The notes below the pieces were generated by a model. The model did no database searches and was not told the DNA's origin. It saw only the letters and a program-made list of their open reading frames with translations. DNA of 64,000 bases from Microtetraspora sp. NBRC 16547. GTDB lineage: Bacteria > Actinomycetota > Actinomycetes > Streptosporangiales > Streptosporangiaceae. The translations under genes and the position numbers were made by a program. This document shows, piece by piece, positions 44,181 to 51,668 of this stretch (positions are counted from its first letter, which is position 1; every line of letters begins with the position of its first letter). The stretch spans positions 28,716-92,715 of the forward strand of contig NZ_BSSE01000029.1 of the NCBI RefSeq assembly GCF_030268965.1. The letters are read 5' to 3'.

Positions 44181-44619
44181 GCCTTGAGAATCGCGCGGGG
44201 GCGGCGGGTGGCGGATCGTCCGGCCGGAGAGCGGAGTGGTGGATTCCGGCATCAACCGATCGGTTGATGCCGGAGGGGCGGCCGGTCCGTGTTGCGGGTC
44301 TCAGCGCCCTCTGTCCACCAGCACATGTTCGGCTGGCTCGACCAGACGCTGAACAGGCGCAGCTCCACCTCAACCCGAGGGCGCCTCGCCCGCTTCGGCG
44401 AGAGCGACTCACACGCAACCCCACCCACCGGAACCGAAGTGCCGACTTGCCAATCGGTATCGGCACTTCGCGGGTTCTCGGGACACCGCACAGCGTGTAT
44501 GTCCGGGATGGGATCGGATTCGGGGAAGGATAGTGCCGCCTCCGCGTGGACTCGGCACTTTCCACGCAGACATGCCAGCGGCGGCCGATCGGCCGCTCTT
44601 CATGAGCGTAGAAGAGAGA
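44181..44619. other. Regulatory gap upstream of the second ABC operon
   Basis: About 440 bp with no supported gene. It holds the palindrome at 44246-44273 and an inverted repeat with 9-bp arms (AAGTGCCGA ... TCGGCACTT, 44437-44468). The remainder is less GC-biased and may be decayed sequence. The integrase gene ends at its right edge. Confidence 0.45.
44246..44273. promoter_or_regulatory. Perfect 28-bp palindrome upstream of the ABC-kinase operon
   Basis: CCGGCATCAACCGA is followed without spacer by its exact reverse complement. It ends 66 bp above the ATPase start codon, a natural place for an operator of the operon's own NarL-type regulator or of another dimeric regulator. Confidence 0.6.
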
Positions 44620-45579
44620 TCAGCGCAACGGCTTGGCGGCCGGCATCTCCAGGCGGTCCACAGCCTCCCTGCGGCGGCGTTCCGGGCGCCTGTCGTAGCG
44701 CGCGGTCGTCGCGGGGGAGGCGTGGCCGACCAGGGCCTGCGTGGTGGCGAGGTCGACGCCCGCGTCGAGGAGTTCGCCGATGAAGGTCCGCCGGAAGTCG
44801 TGCGGCGTCCTCTTGGCGGCCCCGGCGTCGGCGAGGCGGCGGGCCACGATGTCGGAGATCGCCTGCCCGCTCATGTGGGTGCCGCGCAGCCGGCCCGCCT
44901 TGTTGATCGCACAGAACAGTGGTCCGGTGTCTCGCCCGCGCGCGGACAGCCACAGTTCCAGCCGGGCGACCGCCGGTGCGGTCAGGTAGACGAGCCGCTC
45001 CTTGTCACCCTTCCCGCGTACGCGCAGCGAGCGGGACGCGGAGTCGAAGTCGGCCAGGGCGAGCCCGGCCAATTCCGCCCGGCGGCAGCCGGTGGAATAC
45101 AGCACGGCGAGCATGGCGCCGTCCCGCAGCCCGGTGGGGGAGTCGTCTCCGTCGCAGGCCGCGAGCGCGGCGCCCAGCACCTCTGGGGGGACGTGCTGCC
45201 CCGCCGGGACCCGGGTGTGCTTGAAGGCCGGCAGGTCGGCCGCGCGTTGGTAGTCCTCGCTGGTCATCAGGCCGAGCCGCCAGGCCTCCTTGAGCACCCG
45301 CCGTAGGGCGACGAGGTGCTTGTTGACGTGCGAGGGGGACCACCCCTGCTCGCGCATCGCCGTACGGAGCCGGATGGTGTGCTCGTATCGGAGGCGCTCC
45401 CAGGGCTGGCCCGCCCCGGTGGCGTGGGGGTCGCCGGTGATGAGGCGGGCGATCCGGTCGAGGCAGCCGCGCATGGTCCGCTTCGACTCGGCGCTGGGGA
45501 GGGCGTCGAGATAGGCGTGGTAGGGGTCGGCCTGGGGGTGCGCGAGCGGACTCGGTTCCGGCACGGCTGGGAAGTTCAT
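44620..45579 (-). CDS. Solitary tyrosine recombinase
   Basis: 319 residues. The N-terminal SAM-like core-binding domain (DPYHAYLDALPSAESKRTMR ... HVNKHLVALRRVLKEAWRLG) is followed by the catalytic domain. The Arg of TGCRRAELAGL (about 165), Lys in RGKGDKERLV, HDFRRTF (about 258-264), GHASPATTARY with the His and nucleophile Tyr (about 283-293) are all present. It resembles the XerC/D-like integrases of actinobacterial elements. No att duplication, excisionase or other element genes are near, so its substrate is unknown. Confidence 0.9.
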   Translation of the reverse strand: MNFPAVPEPSPLAHPQADPYHAYLDALPSAESKRTMRGCLDRIARLITGDPHATGAGQPWERLRYEHTIRLRTAMREQGWSPSHVNKHLVALRRVLKEAWRLGLMTSEDYQRAADLPAFKHTRVPAGQHVPPEVLGAALAACDGDDSPTGLRDGAMLAVLYSTGCRRAELAGLALADFDSASRSLRVRGKGDKERLVYLTAPAVARLELWLSARGRDTGPLFCAINKAGRLRGTHMSGQAISDIVARRLADAGAAKRTPHDFRRTFIGELLDAGVDLATTQALVGHASPATTARYDRRPERRRREAVDRLEMPAAKPLR

Positions 45580-45595
45580 CGCCCCGCGATCCTAT

Positions 45596-45623
45596 AATAA
45601 ATCTACAATGTAAAGGCGGTGGG
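45596..45623. repeat. 28-bp AT-rich element, copy beside the recombinase gene
   Basis: 25 of 28 bases match 12521-12548 (core atctacaatgtaaaggcg). It starts 17 bp upstream of the recombinase start codon and overlaps its likely promoter region. Confidence 0.45.
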
Positions 45624-46008
45624 GCTGCACAAAAATCCGCCTTGCACCACCTCAAACCCCCCACCAAGGGGTGATCCGCACTGCTCGCATGGCGGGCTGA
45701 AACGGGGTCGGTCGCCAGCGTGACGTGTCCCTGAGCGGACGGCGGCAGGTGCAACGCGCGGCCGGGAAACGCGCGGCCGGGAAACGCGAGCTGTTCGGCG
45801 TCGAGCTGGATCGTGAGCGGGTGCGGGGCTCGATCGGGGCCGTTCTCGGAGACGACATCTGGGATGCGAGTGTCCGGGTGTACATCCCCGTGGGGGGCGA
45901 CAGCCCACGCGTGTTCGTCACGGCGAGGCCACCGACGGAGGCGGCCCGGACCCCGCAGAGCGTCCGCTCGGTCGCGCAGGACCGGGATGTGACAAGGAAG
46001 GGCGCGTC
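45624..46008. other. Intergenic region
   Basis: About 385 bp with no supported gene on either strand. A 15-bp direct repeat (gcgcggccgggaaac) occurs twice in tandem near 45757-45786. Confidence 0.4.
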
Positions 46009-46827
46009 TCAGATTTCCAGGGTGCTCTCCTCGGCGCTCTCCGTGCGGGTGTAGAGCACCTGCTCGTTGAGCTCGAGGTTGTTGATCAGCCGCAGGGCGG
46101 CGACTATGGCGTTGCCGAGCGCCTCTCCGGCGACGCCGCCGTATTCCAGCTGGTAGACGGTGTCGGCGGCCTGGTCGTCGGCGGCCACGCGCAGCGGGTC
46201 CCGCCAGGTGCCCTCGACGCCGATCCCGGTCGCTGCGCGCAGCAGGGGCGCGACGGCGTGGCTCTTGGCGCTCGGGACGGCAAGGGTGAGCAGTTCGCGC
46301 TCGACCCGGTTGAGCCGGACGCCCTCCTCCTCGCCGCCGAAGAGCAGGGCGTGCAGCAGATCCTTCGCCTGGCAGAGCAGCGCCTCGCCCTGAGGGGAGC
46401 GGCAGCCGGCCGGGACGAGGTCGCCACCCTTCGGTGGTGGGTTGCGCAGATAGCCCGCAGCCTCCAGGACGTCCCGTTTCAGCGCGCCGTAGCGCTGGAG
46501 GTAGCGGGGGAGCGAGTCCCCGTCGAGGCGGAGCATGCGAATGCGAGCGGCTCGGGCGGCCCGGTCCTCCTCGGTCTCGCGTGCGGGCCGTTCGTGCCGG
46601 GTCTGGCGGGGGATGGCGGGCATCGCCGTGCCCGCCGCGCTCTCCCCGGTCGCGGCCGCGCTCGTGTCCCCAGTGGTGTCCTCGGTGTCGTCGAGCCGCG
46701 CCAGCGTCAGGATCTGCTCGACCAGCCATTCCGTGGGCTGCGCGCGCAGATGGTCCCGTACGCGCTCGCGCAGTTCTCCGGCGAGCTCGCTACGGATCCG
46801 CGTGATGATCTGCGTGATCTCTGACAA
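46009..46827 (-). CDS. Protein of unknown function
   Basis: 272 residues from a TTG (LSEITQIITRIRSELAGELR); GGGGAGAA lies 4 nt upstream, which decides this start over an ATG 36 bp earlier. The N-terminal third is helical (RVRDHLRAQPTEWLVEQILT), followed by a Thr/Ala/Arg linker. The C-terminal part has LPRYLQRYGALKRDVLEAAG, then GDLVPAGCRSPQGEALLCQA and DTVYQLEYGGVAGEALGNAI. No signal peptide, membrane segment or catalytic motif was recognised. It stands alone between the recombinase region and the NRAMP locus. Confidence 0.62.
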   Translation of the reverse strand: MSEITQIITRIRSELAGELRERVRDHLRAQPTEWLVEQILTLARLDDTEDTTGDTSAAATGESAAGTAMPAIPRQTRHERPARETEEDRAARAARIRMLRLDGDSLPRYLQRYGALKRDVLEAAGYLRNPPPKGGDLVPAGCRSPQGEALLCQAKDLLHALLFGGEEEGVRLNRVERELLTLAVPSAKSHAVAPLLRAATGIGVEGTWRDPLRVAADDQAADTVYQLEYGGVAGEALGNAIVAALRLINNLELNEQVLYTRTESAEESTLEI

Positions 46828-47086
46828 TCGTTCTCCCCGGTGACGTGGTTGCGGTGCGGCCATTGTGGCAGTTCACGGGGTGGAGATCCGGAAGTTGGAA
46901 ATCTCGGGTCCCGCCGCATCGCGGCACCCGCGTCGGGCAGCGCCAGACGATGGCGAGGAGTGATCCGGAGACTGCCGTGCCCGCCCTGCCGTGGGATGGG
47001 TGCTGCGCGTCCTGGCCGTCGAGTACGGTGACGCGCCGCGCGTACGCGATCGTGGTCCGTCCCGCTACGCGGGAGGGGGTCCGGGG

Positions 47087-47272
47087 TCATTTCCTTCGGG
47101 ATCGGGCGATGGCGATGGCGAGTGTCACCATGACGGCCAGGAGGACAAGGGTGCCGATCATGACCGCGGCGGGGCCGTAGTGCGGCAAGCGCGCCTGTCC
47201 TGTGATTGCTGTGGAAATCGCGCCGCTGAACGCGCCCAGGACGGGGCTAGGTCGGTACGTAGTTGTGATCAT
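47087..47272 (-). CDS. Small single-span membrane protein next to the NRAMP gene
   Basis: 61 residues from MITTTYRPSPVLGAFSGAIS. One clear membrane helix (AVMIGTLVLLAVMVTLAIAI, about 37-57) ends in RSRRK, so the C-terminus should stay inside. Codon use is strongly host-like. AGGGAGCA lies about 10 nt upstream. It follows the NRAMP gene on the same strand, and overlaps the end of another small frame. A role in regulating or assisting the transporter is speculation. Confidence 0.5.
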   Translation of the reverse strand: MITTTYRPSPVLGAFSGAISTAITGQARLPHYGPAAVMIGTLVLLAVMVTLAIAIARSRRK

Positions 47273-47372
47273 TTGCCAGTGCTCCCTGGCCTGTGGCCGG
47301 GCCGGACATGCTCGCGGCGTGGTCGTCGGCGGTGTGCCGGTCGACGGCGTGGATACCGGGCTCAAATGACAT
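47247..47372 (-). CDS. Possible 41-residue small protein
   Basis: Begins MSFEPGIHAVDRHTADDHAA and ends NDHNYVPT. It has good third-position GC, five His and many acidic residues, which could bind a metal. Its ribosome site is weak. It starts 81 bp after the NRAMP stop on the same strand and overlaps the start of the small membrane protein by 26 nt. Whether it is translated is uncertain. Confidence 0.3.
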   Translation of the reverse strand: MSFEPGIHAVDRHTADDHAASMSGPATGQGALANDHNYVPT

Positions 47373-47452
47373 TGTGCGCCGACCCGCTTCAGATGTGCGC
47401 CTGTGTCCCTGTCCGGGGGGGGAAGTGGGCAGTGGTGCGAAGCGGCGGGTGA

Positions 47453-49102
47453 TCAGTGGCCGAGTGCCATCTGAACGATCTTGATGATGACGAGCACCAT
47501 GGCGACGGCCAGGTAGAGGCGTAGAACGGTCATGCCGACCCGGTGCGCGTTGGACAGGGCGGGCCTGCTGAGCTCGGCCAGCGGTGGCATCCGCCACTCG
47601 TCCCTGCCGGTGCGGTCGACGGGCTCGGCGGCGGAACGGCGGCGGCGCGTGAGGGCGTATACGGCCGAGATCGCTCCGATGACGCCACACCCGGCCATGA
47701 TCATGAAGATCTGGGCCTGGCCGATGCCGGGGAACAGGACCGCGACGGTCAGGACGACCGACAGGGTGACCAGCACGCCGACCACCACCGAGGTGAACAG
47801 GTTGGTCGCCCGGCTGTTGACCCACGGGCCGAGGACCTCCCTGTCGTTGCACAGCAGCAGCAGGAACACCGACGCGCTGGGGAGGAGCACTCCCGCGAGG
47901 GCCTGCACGCCCTCGGTGAGCAGGCCGAGGGGTGATCCCGGGATGAGCACGACGGCCGCGGCGGCGGCGACGAGCCCGGCGTACACGGCGTAGAAGGCCT
48001 TGGCCTGCCGGACGCCGTGGTGCAGTGAGTGGCTGAGGCTGAGGACGTCTCCGATGGCATAGGCGGTGGAGAGGGAGACGGCGAAGGCGCCGATGACGCA
48101 GGCGTCCAGCAGCGCGAGGGCGAACAGCGCGCCGGCGGCCCGGCCCGCGTACGCCTCCAGGCCGCGGGCGATGCCGGCGGAGTCGGTGAAGTTCCCGGCA
48201 GCCGCGGTCCCGGTGAAGGCGGCGGCGGTGAAGGCCATCATGGCGGCCGCGCCGATGACCACTACGGCGATGCCGATCCACAGGTCGGCCTTCCCGTATC
48301 TGATGAAGCGGGGGGTGATGCGCTTGTCGATGACGTAGGACTGCTGGAAGAACAGCTGCCAGGGGGCGACGGTCGTGCCGACGACGCCGATGATGAGCAG
48401 CATCAGCGCGGCCATGCCGCCGGGGCCTGCGGGCAGTGAGGGGATGAGGAGGCCGTGGGCGGTTCGTGAGACGGTCGGGTGCGCCATGACGTACACGGGC
48501 ACGAGGAGCAGGGACGCGCCGCACAGCGCGATGGCGATCCGCTCGAAGCGGCGGAAGGACCCCGTGGAGGCGGCCGCCATGATGATCAGCCCGGCGAGGA
48601 TGACCGAGGGGATCTTCGGCAGGCCCAGATAGCCGGCGGCCAGGGTGATGCCGATGAATTCGGTGACGAGGGTGAGCGCGTTGAGGATGAACAGGTCGAT
48701 CACGCTGAACGCGCCCCAGAATCGGCCGAAACGTTCCAGGATGAGGCGCGCGTGGCCGACGCCGGTGACGGCGCCGAGACGCAGCACCATCTCCTGGTTG
48801 ACGTACAGCACCGGCACGAGCAGCAGGAGCGTCCAGAGCAGGGCGGTGCCGTAGTTCTGGCCGGCCTGGCCGTAGGTGGCGAACGCGCCGGCGTCGTTGT
48901 CGCCGACCATCACGATCAGGCCGGGGCCGATGATCGCGAGCAGTGTCTTGACCTTGGCCGACAGGCCCAGGGGTGCCGTCGCGCCGTGCCGGATGGTGCC
49001 CAGGGCGCCGCGGATGTCTCCGGCGTGGGCGTGGTCTGGTGTCGCGCCGAGGCGGTCGGGAGTGATGCCCGCGCTGGACGCGGTGAAGTCGGTGGAGGCC
49101 AT
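47453..49102 (-). CDS. NRAMP-family transporter, probably for Mg2+ (NRMT-like)
   Basis: 549 residues, about eleven to twelve membrane helices. Helix 1 has IGPGLIVMVGDNDAGAFATY, with DND-A instead of the DPGN of Mn/Fe NRAMPs. Helix 6 has GVVGTTVAPWQLFFQQSYVI, where the canonical MPH is replaced by APW. Loss of the Met ligand is a mark of Nramp-related Mg2+ transporters, and the gene is preceded by an M-box riboswitch, so magnesium is the likely substrate. AAAGGGGTT precedes the ATG. An earlier label of Mn or Fe transporter would rest on fold only. Confidence 0.85.
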   Translation of the reverse strand: MASTDFTASSAGITPDRLGATPDHAHAGDIRGALGTIRHGATAPLGLSAKVKTLLAIIGPGLIVMVGDNDAGAFATYGQAGQNYGTALLWTLLLLVPVLYVNQEMVLRLGAVTGVGHARLILERFGRFWGAFSVIDLFILNALTLVTEFIGITLAAGYLGLPKIPSVILAGLIIMAAASTGSFRRFERIAIALCGASLLLVPVYVMAHPTVSRTAHGLLIPSLPAGPGGMAALMLLIIGVVGTTVAPWQLFFQQSYVIDKRITPRFIRYGKADLWIGIAVVVIGAAAMMAFTAAAFTGTAAAGNFTDSAGIARGLEAYAGRAAGALFALALLDACVIGAFAVSLSTAYAIGDVLSLSHSLHHGVRQAKAFYAVYAGLVAAAAAVVLIPGSPLGLLTEGVQALAGVLLPSASVFLLLLCNDREVLGPWVNSRATNLFTSVVVGVLVTLSVVLTVAVLFPGIGQAQIFMIMAGCGVIGAISAVYALTRRRRSAAEPVDRTGRDEWRMPPLAELSRPALSNAHRVGMTVLRLYLAVAMVLVIIKIVQMALGH

Positions 49103-49209
49103 GATGAACCCCTTTCAGCCCGGAGTGGGCTGCCAGGGGCACGCGTTTCCGACGTCGTTTCCGCGCCTGCCGTACGCGACGGGGTCAGGGGAGGGACGCG
49201 GGTGGGCGG

Positions 49210-49281
49210 CTACCGCGTGCCGGAGGCGGACGAGGACACGCGAGCGATGAGCCGACTTCGGCCCCAGTTGCGTTCGGACAT
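49210..49281 (-). CDS. Candidate leader peptide between M-box and NRAMP gene
   Basis: 23 codons, beginning MSERNWGRSR and ending SASGTR then TAG. The ribosome site GGAGGTGAGGAC directly before the ATG is the best in the neighbourhood. The frame lies wholly in the leader, 107 bp before the transporter start. It is rich in Arg and Ser. It might couple translation to transcription termination of the leader. Confidence 0.5.
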   Translation of the reverse strand: MSERNWGRSRLIARVSSSASGTR

Positions 49282-49303
49282 GTCCTCACCTCCGTCCGGC
49301 CGG

Positions 49304-49323
49304 GCACCGCGACGTCGCGGTGC
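49304..49323 (-). promoter_or_regulatory. Perfect hairpin in the NRAMP leader
   Basis: GCACCGCGACGTCGCGGTGC is a perfect 20-nt palindrome between the M-box and the leader peptide ribosome site. It could be part of the expression platform; there is no U-run. Confidence 0.45.
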
Positions 49324-49381
49324 TGCCTGAAAGGCTGCGTCCAAGACGGGGCCCGCCTCGTGACAGGCGGTGCACCCCACA

Positions 49382-49545
49382 TCTCGTAAGAGCTTCGGCA
49401 CTGCCCGGCGTATGCCCGCGGGACATCCGCGGGAAGCCACCTGGCCTCACCCCTTAGGCCGGGGAGAGGTGTCCTGACCCTGGGCGTCTCTCGACGTCGT
49501 GGGGTCAGTGGCCTGTATCCGGACAGACGCCTCACCTAACGAGGT
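49382..49545 (-). promoter_or_regulatory. M-box (ykoK) magnesium riboswitch
   Basis: Read on the minus strand, the leader holds the conserved M-box blocks in order: CGTTAGGTGAGGC at the 5' side, GTCGAGAGACGCC followed by AGGGTCA, and CAGTGCCGAAGCTCTTACGA at the 3' side, with a GC-rich variable arm between. M-box RNAs fold with Mg2+ and shut down expression of Mg2+ uptake genes. The aptamer ends about 280 nt before the NRAMP start codon; the hairpin at 49304-49323 and the leader peptide lie between. Confidence 0.9.
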
Positions 49546-49605
49546 GCCTGCACTCAAGCGTAGGCCGCCCCCGGCGGAGCCGACAACCCGGGGAGGCGGC
49601 CAGAA

Positions 49606-51474
49606 TCAGTGATCGCGCCGGTTGCCGTCCCCGGCCGGTGGCCCGGCGCGGGAGCGGCGTGACTGCTGCTCCGGCTCGGCGGCTGCGGCGCCGGCGGGCA
49701 GGCGGAGTGCCAGCAGCGCGATGTCGTCCTCGTTGTCGGCCGGTCGGGCCCGGGAGATGAGCTGGTCGCAGAAGACGCTGAGCGGCCGGCGGGCGAGCGA
49801 GGCGGCGTGGCGGCCGAGGTTGGCCATGCCATGGTCGATGGACTCGTACGGAGATTCGATCAGTCCGTCCGTGTAGAGGACGAGGGTCGCGCGGGGCGGC
49901 AGCGGCGCGGCGGCGTCGGGGCGTTTCGTGGTCATGTCCGTGCCCAGCATGAGGCCCTGGCCGTCTTCCAGGAAGGAAACCTTGCCGTCGTTGGTCACGA
50001 GCAGCGGCGGCGGGTGGCCGGCGCTGGTCCAGTGCAGGCGCCACGGGCCGCCTTCGGGTCCTTCCACGCGGGCGAAGACGAGTGTGGCCAGGGTCGCGGT
50101 GCTGATGTGGGGGAGCGCGCGGTCGAGCCGGTCCACCACCAGGCTGGGAGGTCCTCCGTACTCCCAGGCGTACGCGCGGAGCATGTTGCGGATCTGGGAC
50201 ATCTGGGCGGCGGCGGTGAGGTCGTGGCCGATCACGTCGCCGATCACCAGGGCGCTGACGCCGTCGGCGAGGACGAACACGTCGTACCAGTCGCCGCCGA
50301 CCTCGGAGGCGTGCGGCGCCGCGATGTAGCGGGCGGTCATCTGCAGGTCGTCGACCTCTGGCATCGGCGGCAGCAGGTGGCGTTGCATGGTCTCGACCGA
50401 CCGCCGCTCCCGCTCGTACAGCCGGGCGTTTTCGACGGCCAGGCCGGCGCGGCGGCCGATGTCGTCGATGAGCGACATCTCGCCGGGGCCGAACTCGCTC
50501 TTCTGGGCGGCGCGGCCGACGGTCAGGGCTCCGAGCACCTGCCGTAGCCGGCCGTGCAGCGGCGAGATGACCGCGGAGTGCATGCCGGTTACCGCGAACA
50601 GGTCGCGCTGGACGGCGGCGATCCCCGAGTCGGGGAACTCGTCATAGATGTCCGGGGCGACCAGCACGGAGGGTGCTCCAAGCAGCACCTGGGAGAGGGG
50701 TTGCCGGGAGTGTTCGGTCACGGGGGGCATCGGTCCCTCGAGTTCCTCCACGTTGACGATGGCGCCGTTCTCGTGGTGTACCACGGTCACGCGGCGGAGT
50801 TCGTCGTTGTCGTCGAGCAGGTCCACGACGGCCCAGTCGGCGAGGCGGGGGACCACCAGCCGGACCAGTCGGCGCAGCGCCTCGTCCATGTCGAGGGTGG
50901 AGGTGAGCGCGACCGTGGTCTCCGCGACGAGGGCCAGGCGGTCGGTGAGGTCGATCAGTTCGGCGTTGTGCGCGCGGTCCCCGTCCTCCAGGCTCCGTTC
51001 GGAGAAGATCACCACTGTTCCGGCGCACTCCTCGTCGATGGTGTACGGCGTGCTGACGCAGGAGGCGGGCAGGAGGCTGCCGTCGCCCCGGGCGAACCAT
51101 TCGCTCTCGGCGTGGGTGGTCCGGCCGGCCAGGAATGCCCGGAGTAGCCGGCATTCCGAGCGTCGGGCGGCGGTGCCGTCCGCCGTTCTGTGCAGCAGGT
51201 CGTGGGCGTCGCGGCCGAGGACGTCCGCGGCGCGCCGGCGGAGCAGTTCCTCGCCGCGGGGGTTGATGTAGACGACCCGTGCTCGGCTGTTCAGCACGTA
51301 CACGCCGGCGTCGACGGTGGGCAGGAGCCGCTGGAGCAGGCGGTCACGCTCTTTCGGGCGCGGCGGCGGGTGGACGGCGTCGGCCGTGCCGTCCGGTGGT
51401 GGCATGTCCGCCGGGGCCCGCATCGCCTCGTGCGTGCGGCGTCGCGGTCCGCGCTGCTGCGCCGGGTCTGCCAT
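49606..51474 (-). CDS. PAS-GAF-SpoIIE protein phosphatase
   Basis: 622 residues. A PAS domain (about 45-165; GVYVLNSRARVVYINPRGEE), a GAF domain (about 185-350) and a PP2C/SpoIIE domain (about 375-595) with ASEVGGDWYDVFVLADG, VIGDVIGHDL and LVLYTDGLIE, which carry the metal-binding Asp residues. Such proteins dephosphorylate anti-sigma-factor antagonists in response to a signal. No membrane segment, HATPase domain, anti-sigma or antagonist gene is nearby. Its start region faces the rightward tetR gene 194 bp away. Confidence 0.92.
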   Translation of the reverse strand: MADPAQQRGPRRRTHEAMRAPADMPPPDGTADAVHPPPRPKERDRLLQRLLPTVDAGVYVLNSRARVVYINPRGEELLRRRAADVLGRDAHDLLHRTADGTAARRSECRLLRAFLAGRTTHAESEWFARGDGSLLPASCVSTPYTIDEECAGTVVIFSERSLEDGDRAHNAELIDLTDRLALVAETTVALTSTLDMDEALRRLVRLVVPRLADWAVVDLLDDNDELRRVTVVHHENGAIVNVEELEGPMPPVTEHSRQPLSQVLLGAPSVLVAPDIYDEFPDSGIAAVQRDLFAVTGMHSAVISPLHGRLRQVLGALTVGRAAQKSEFGPGEMSLIDDIGRRAGLAVENARLYERERRSVETMQRHLLPPMPEVDDLQMTARYIAAPHASEVGGDWYDVFVLADGVSALVIGDVIGHDLTAAAQMSQIRNMLRAYAWEYGGPPSLVVDRLDRALPHISTATLATLVFARVEGPEGGPWRLHWTSAGHPPPLLVTNDGKVSFLEDGQGLMLGTDMTTKRPDAAAPLPPRATLVLYTDGLIESPYESIDHGMANLGRHAASLARRPLSVFCDQLISRARPADNEDDIALLALRLPAGAAAAEPEQQSRRSRAGPPAGDGNRRDH

Positions 51475-51619
51475 GGCCGTGCCTCCCGGGTGAGGATCTC
51501 ACCGTGCCGTTGTCCGCCCGTTCCACCTCCCATCATCGACCCGGCCTGCGTGAACGTGGAGGCGCCCCGATGCCGGCGCTGCCGGGCGGCGGTCACCGTG
51601 GCGGAGGTGGATTTCCGTA

Positions 51620-51648
51620 CGGCGTACCGTGCAGGATACGGTACGCCG
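51620..51648. promoter_or_regulatory. TetR operator candidate
   Basis: CGGCGTACCGT and ACGGTACGCCG form perfect 11-bp arms with a 7-nt spacer, ending 20 bp before the tetR start at 51669. The same stretch lies upstream of the divergent SpoIIE gene. Confidence 0.65.
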
Positions 51649-51668
51649 CGAGGTAGACTGCGCTGACC

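Noticed and set aside
44289..44783. A plus-strand frame between the ABC operon and the recombinase
   Set aside because: It overlaps the recombinase gene and has no family likeness; the interval is better read as regulatory or decayed DNA.
45725..46054. A 109-codon plus-strand frame
   Set aside because: Its 3' part overlaps the end of the better supported minus-strand gene and no start signal was seen.
47453..49102. Standard Mn2+/Fe2+ NRAMP (MntH)
   Set aside because: The DPGN and MPH motifs are altered and the leader is an M-box, both of which argue for Mg2+.
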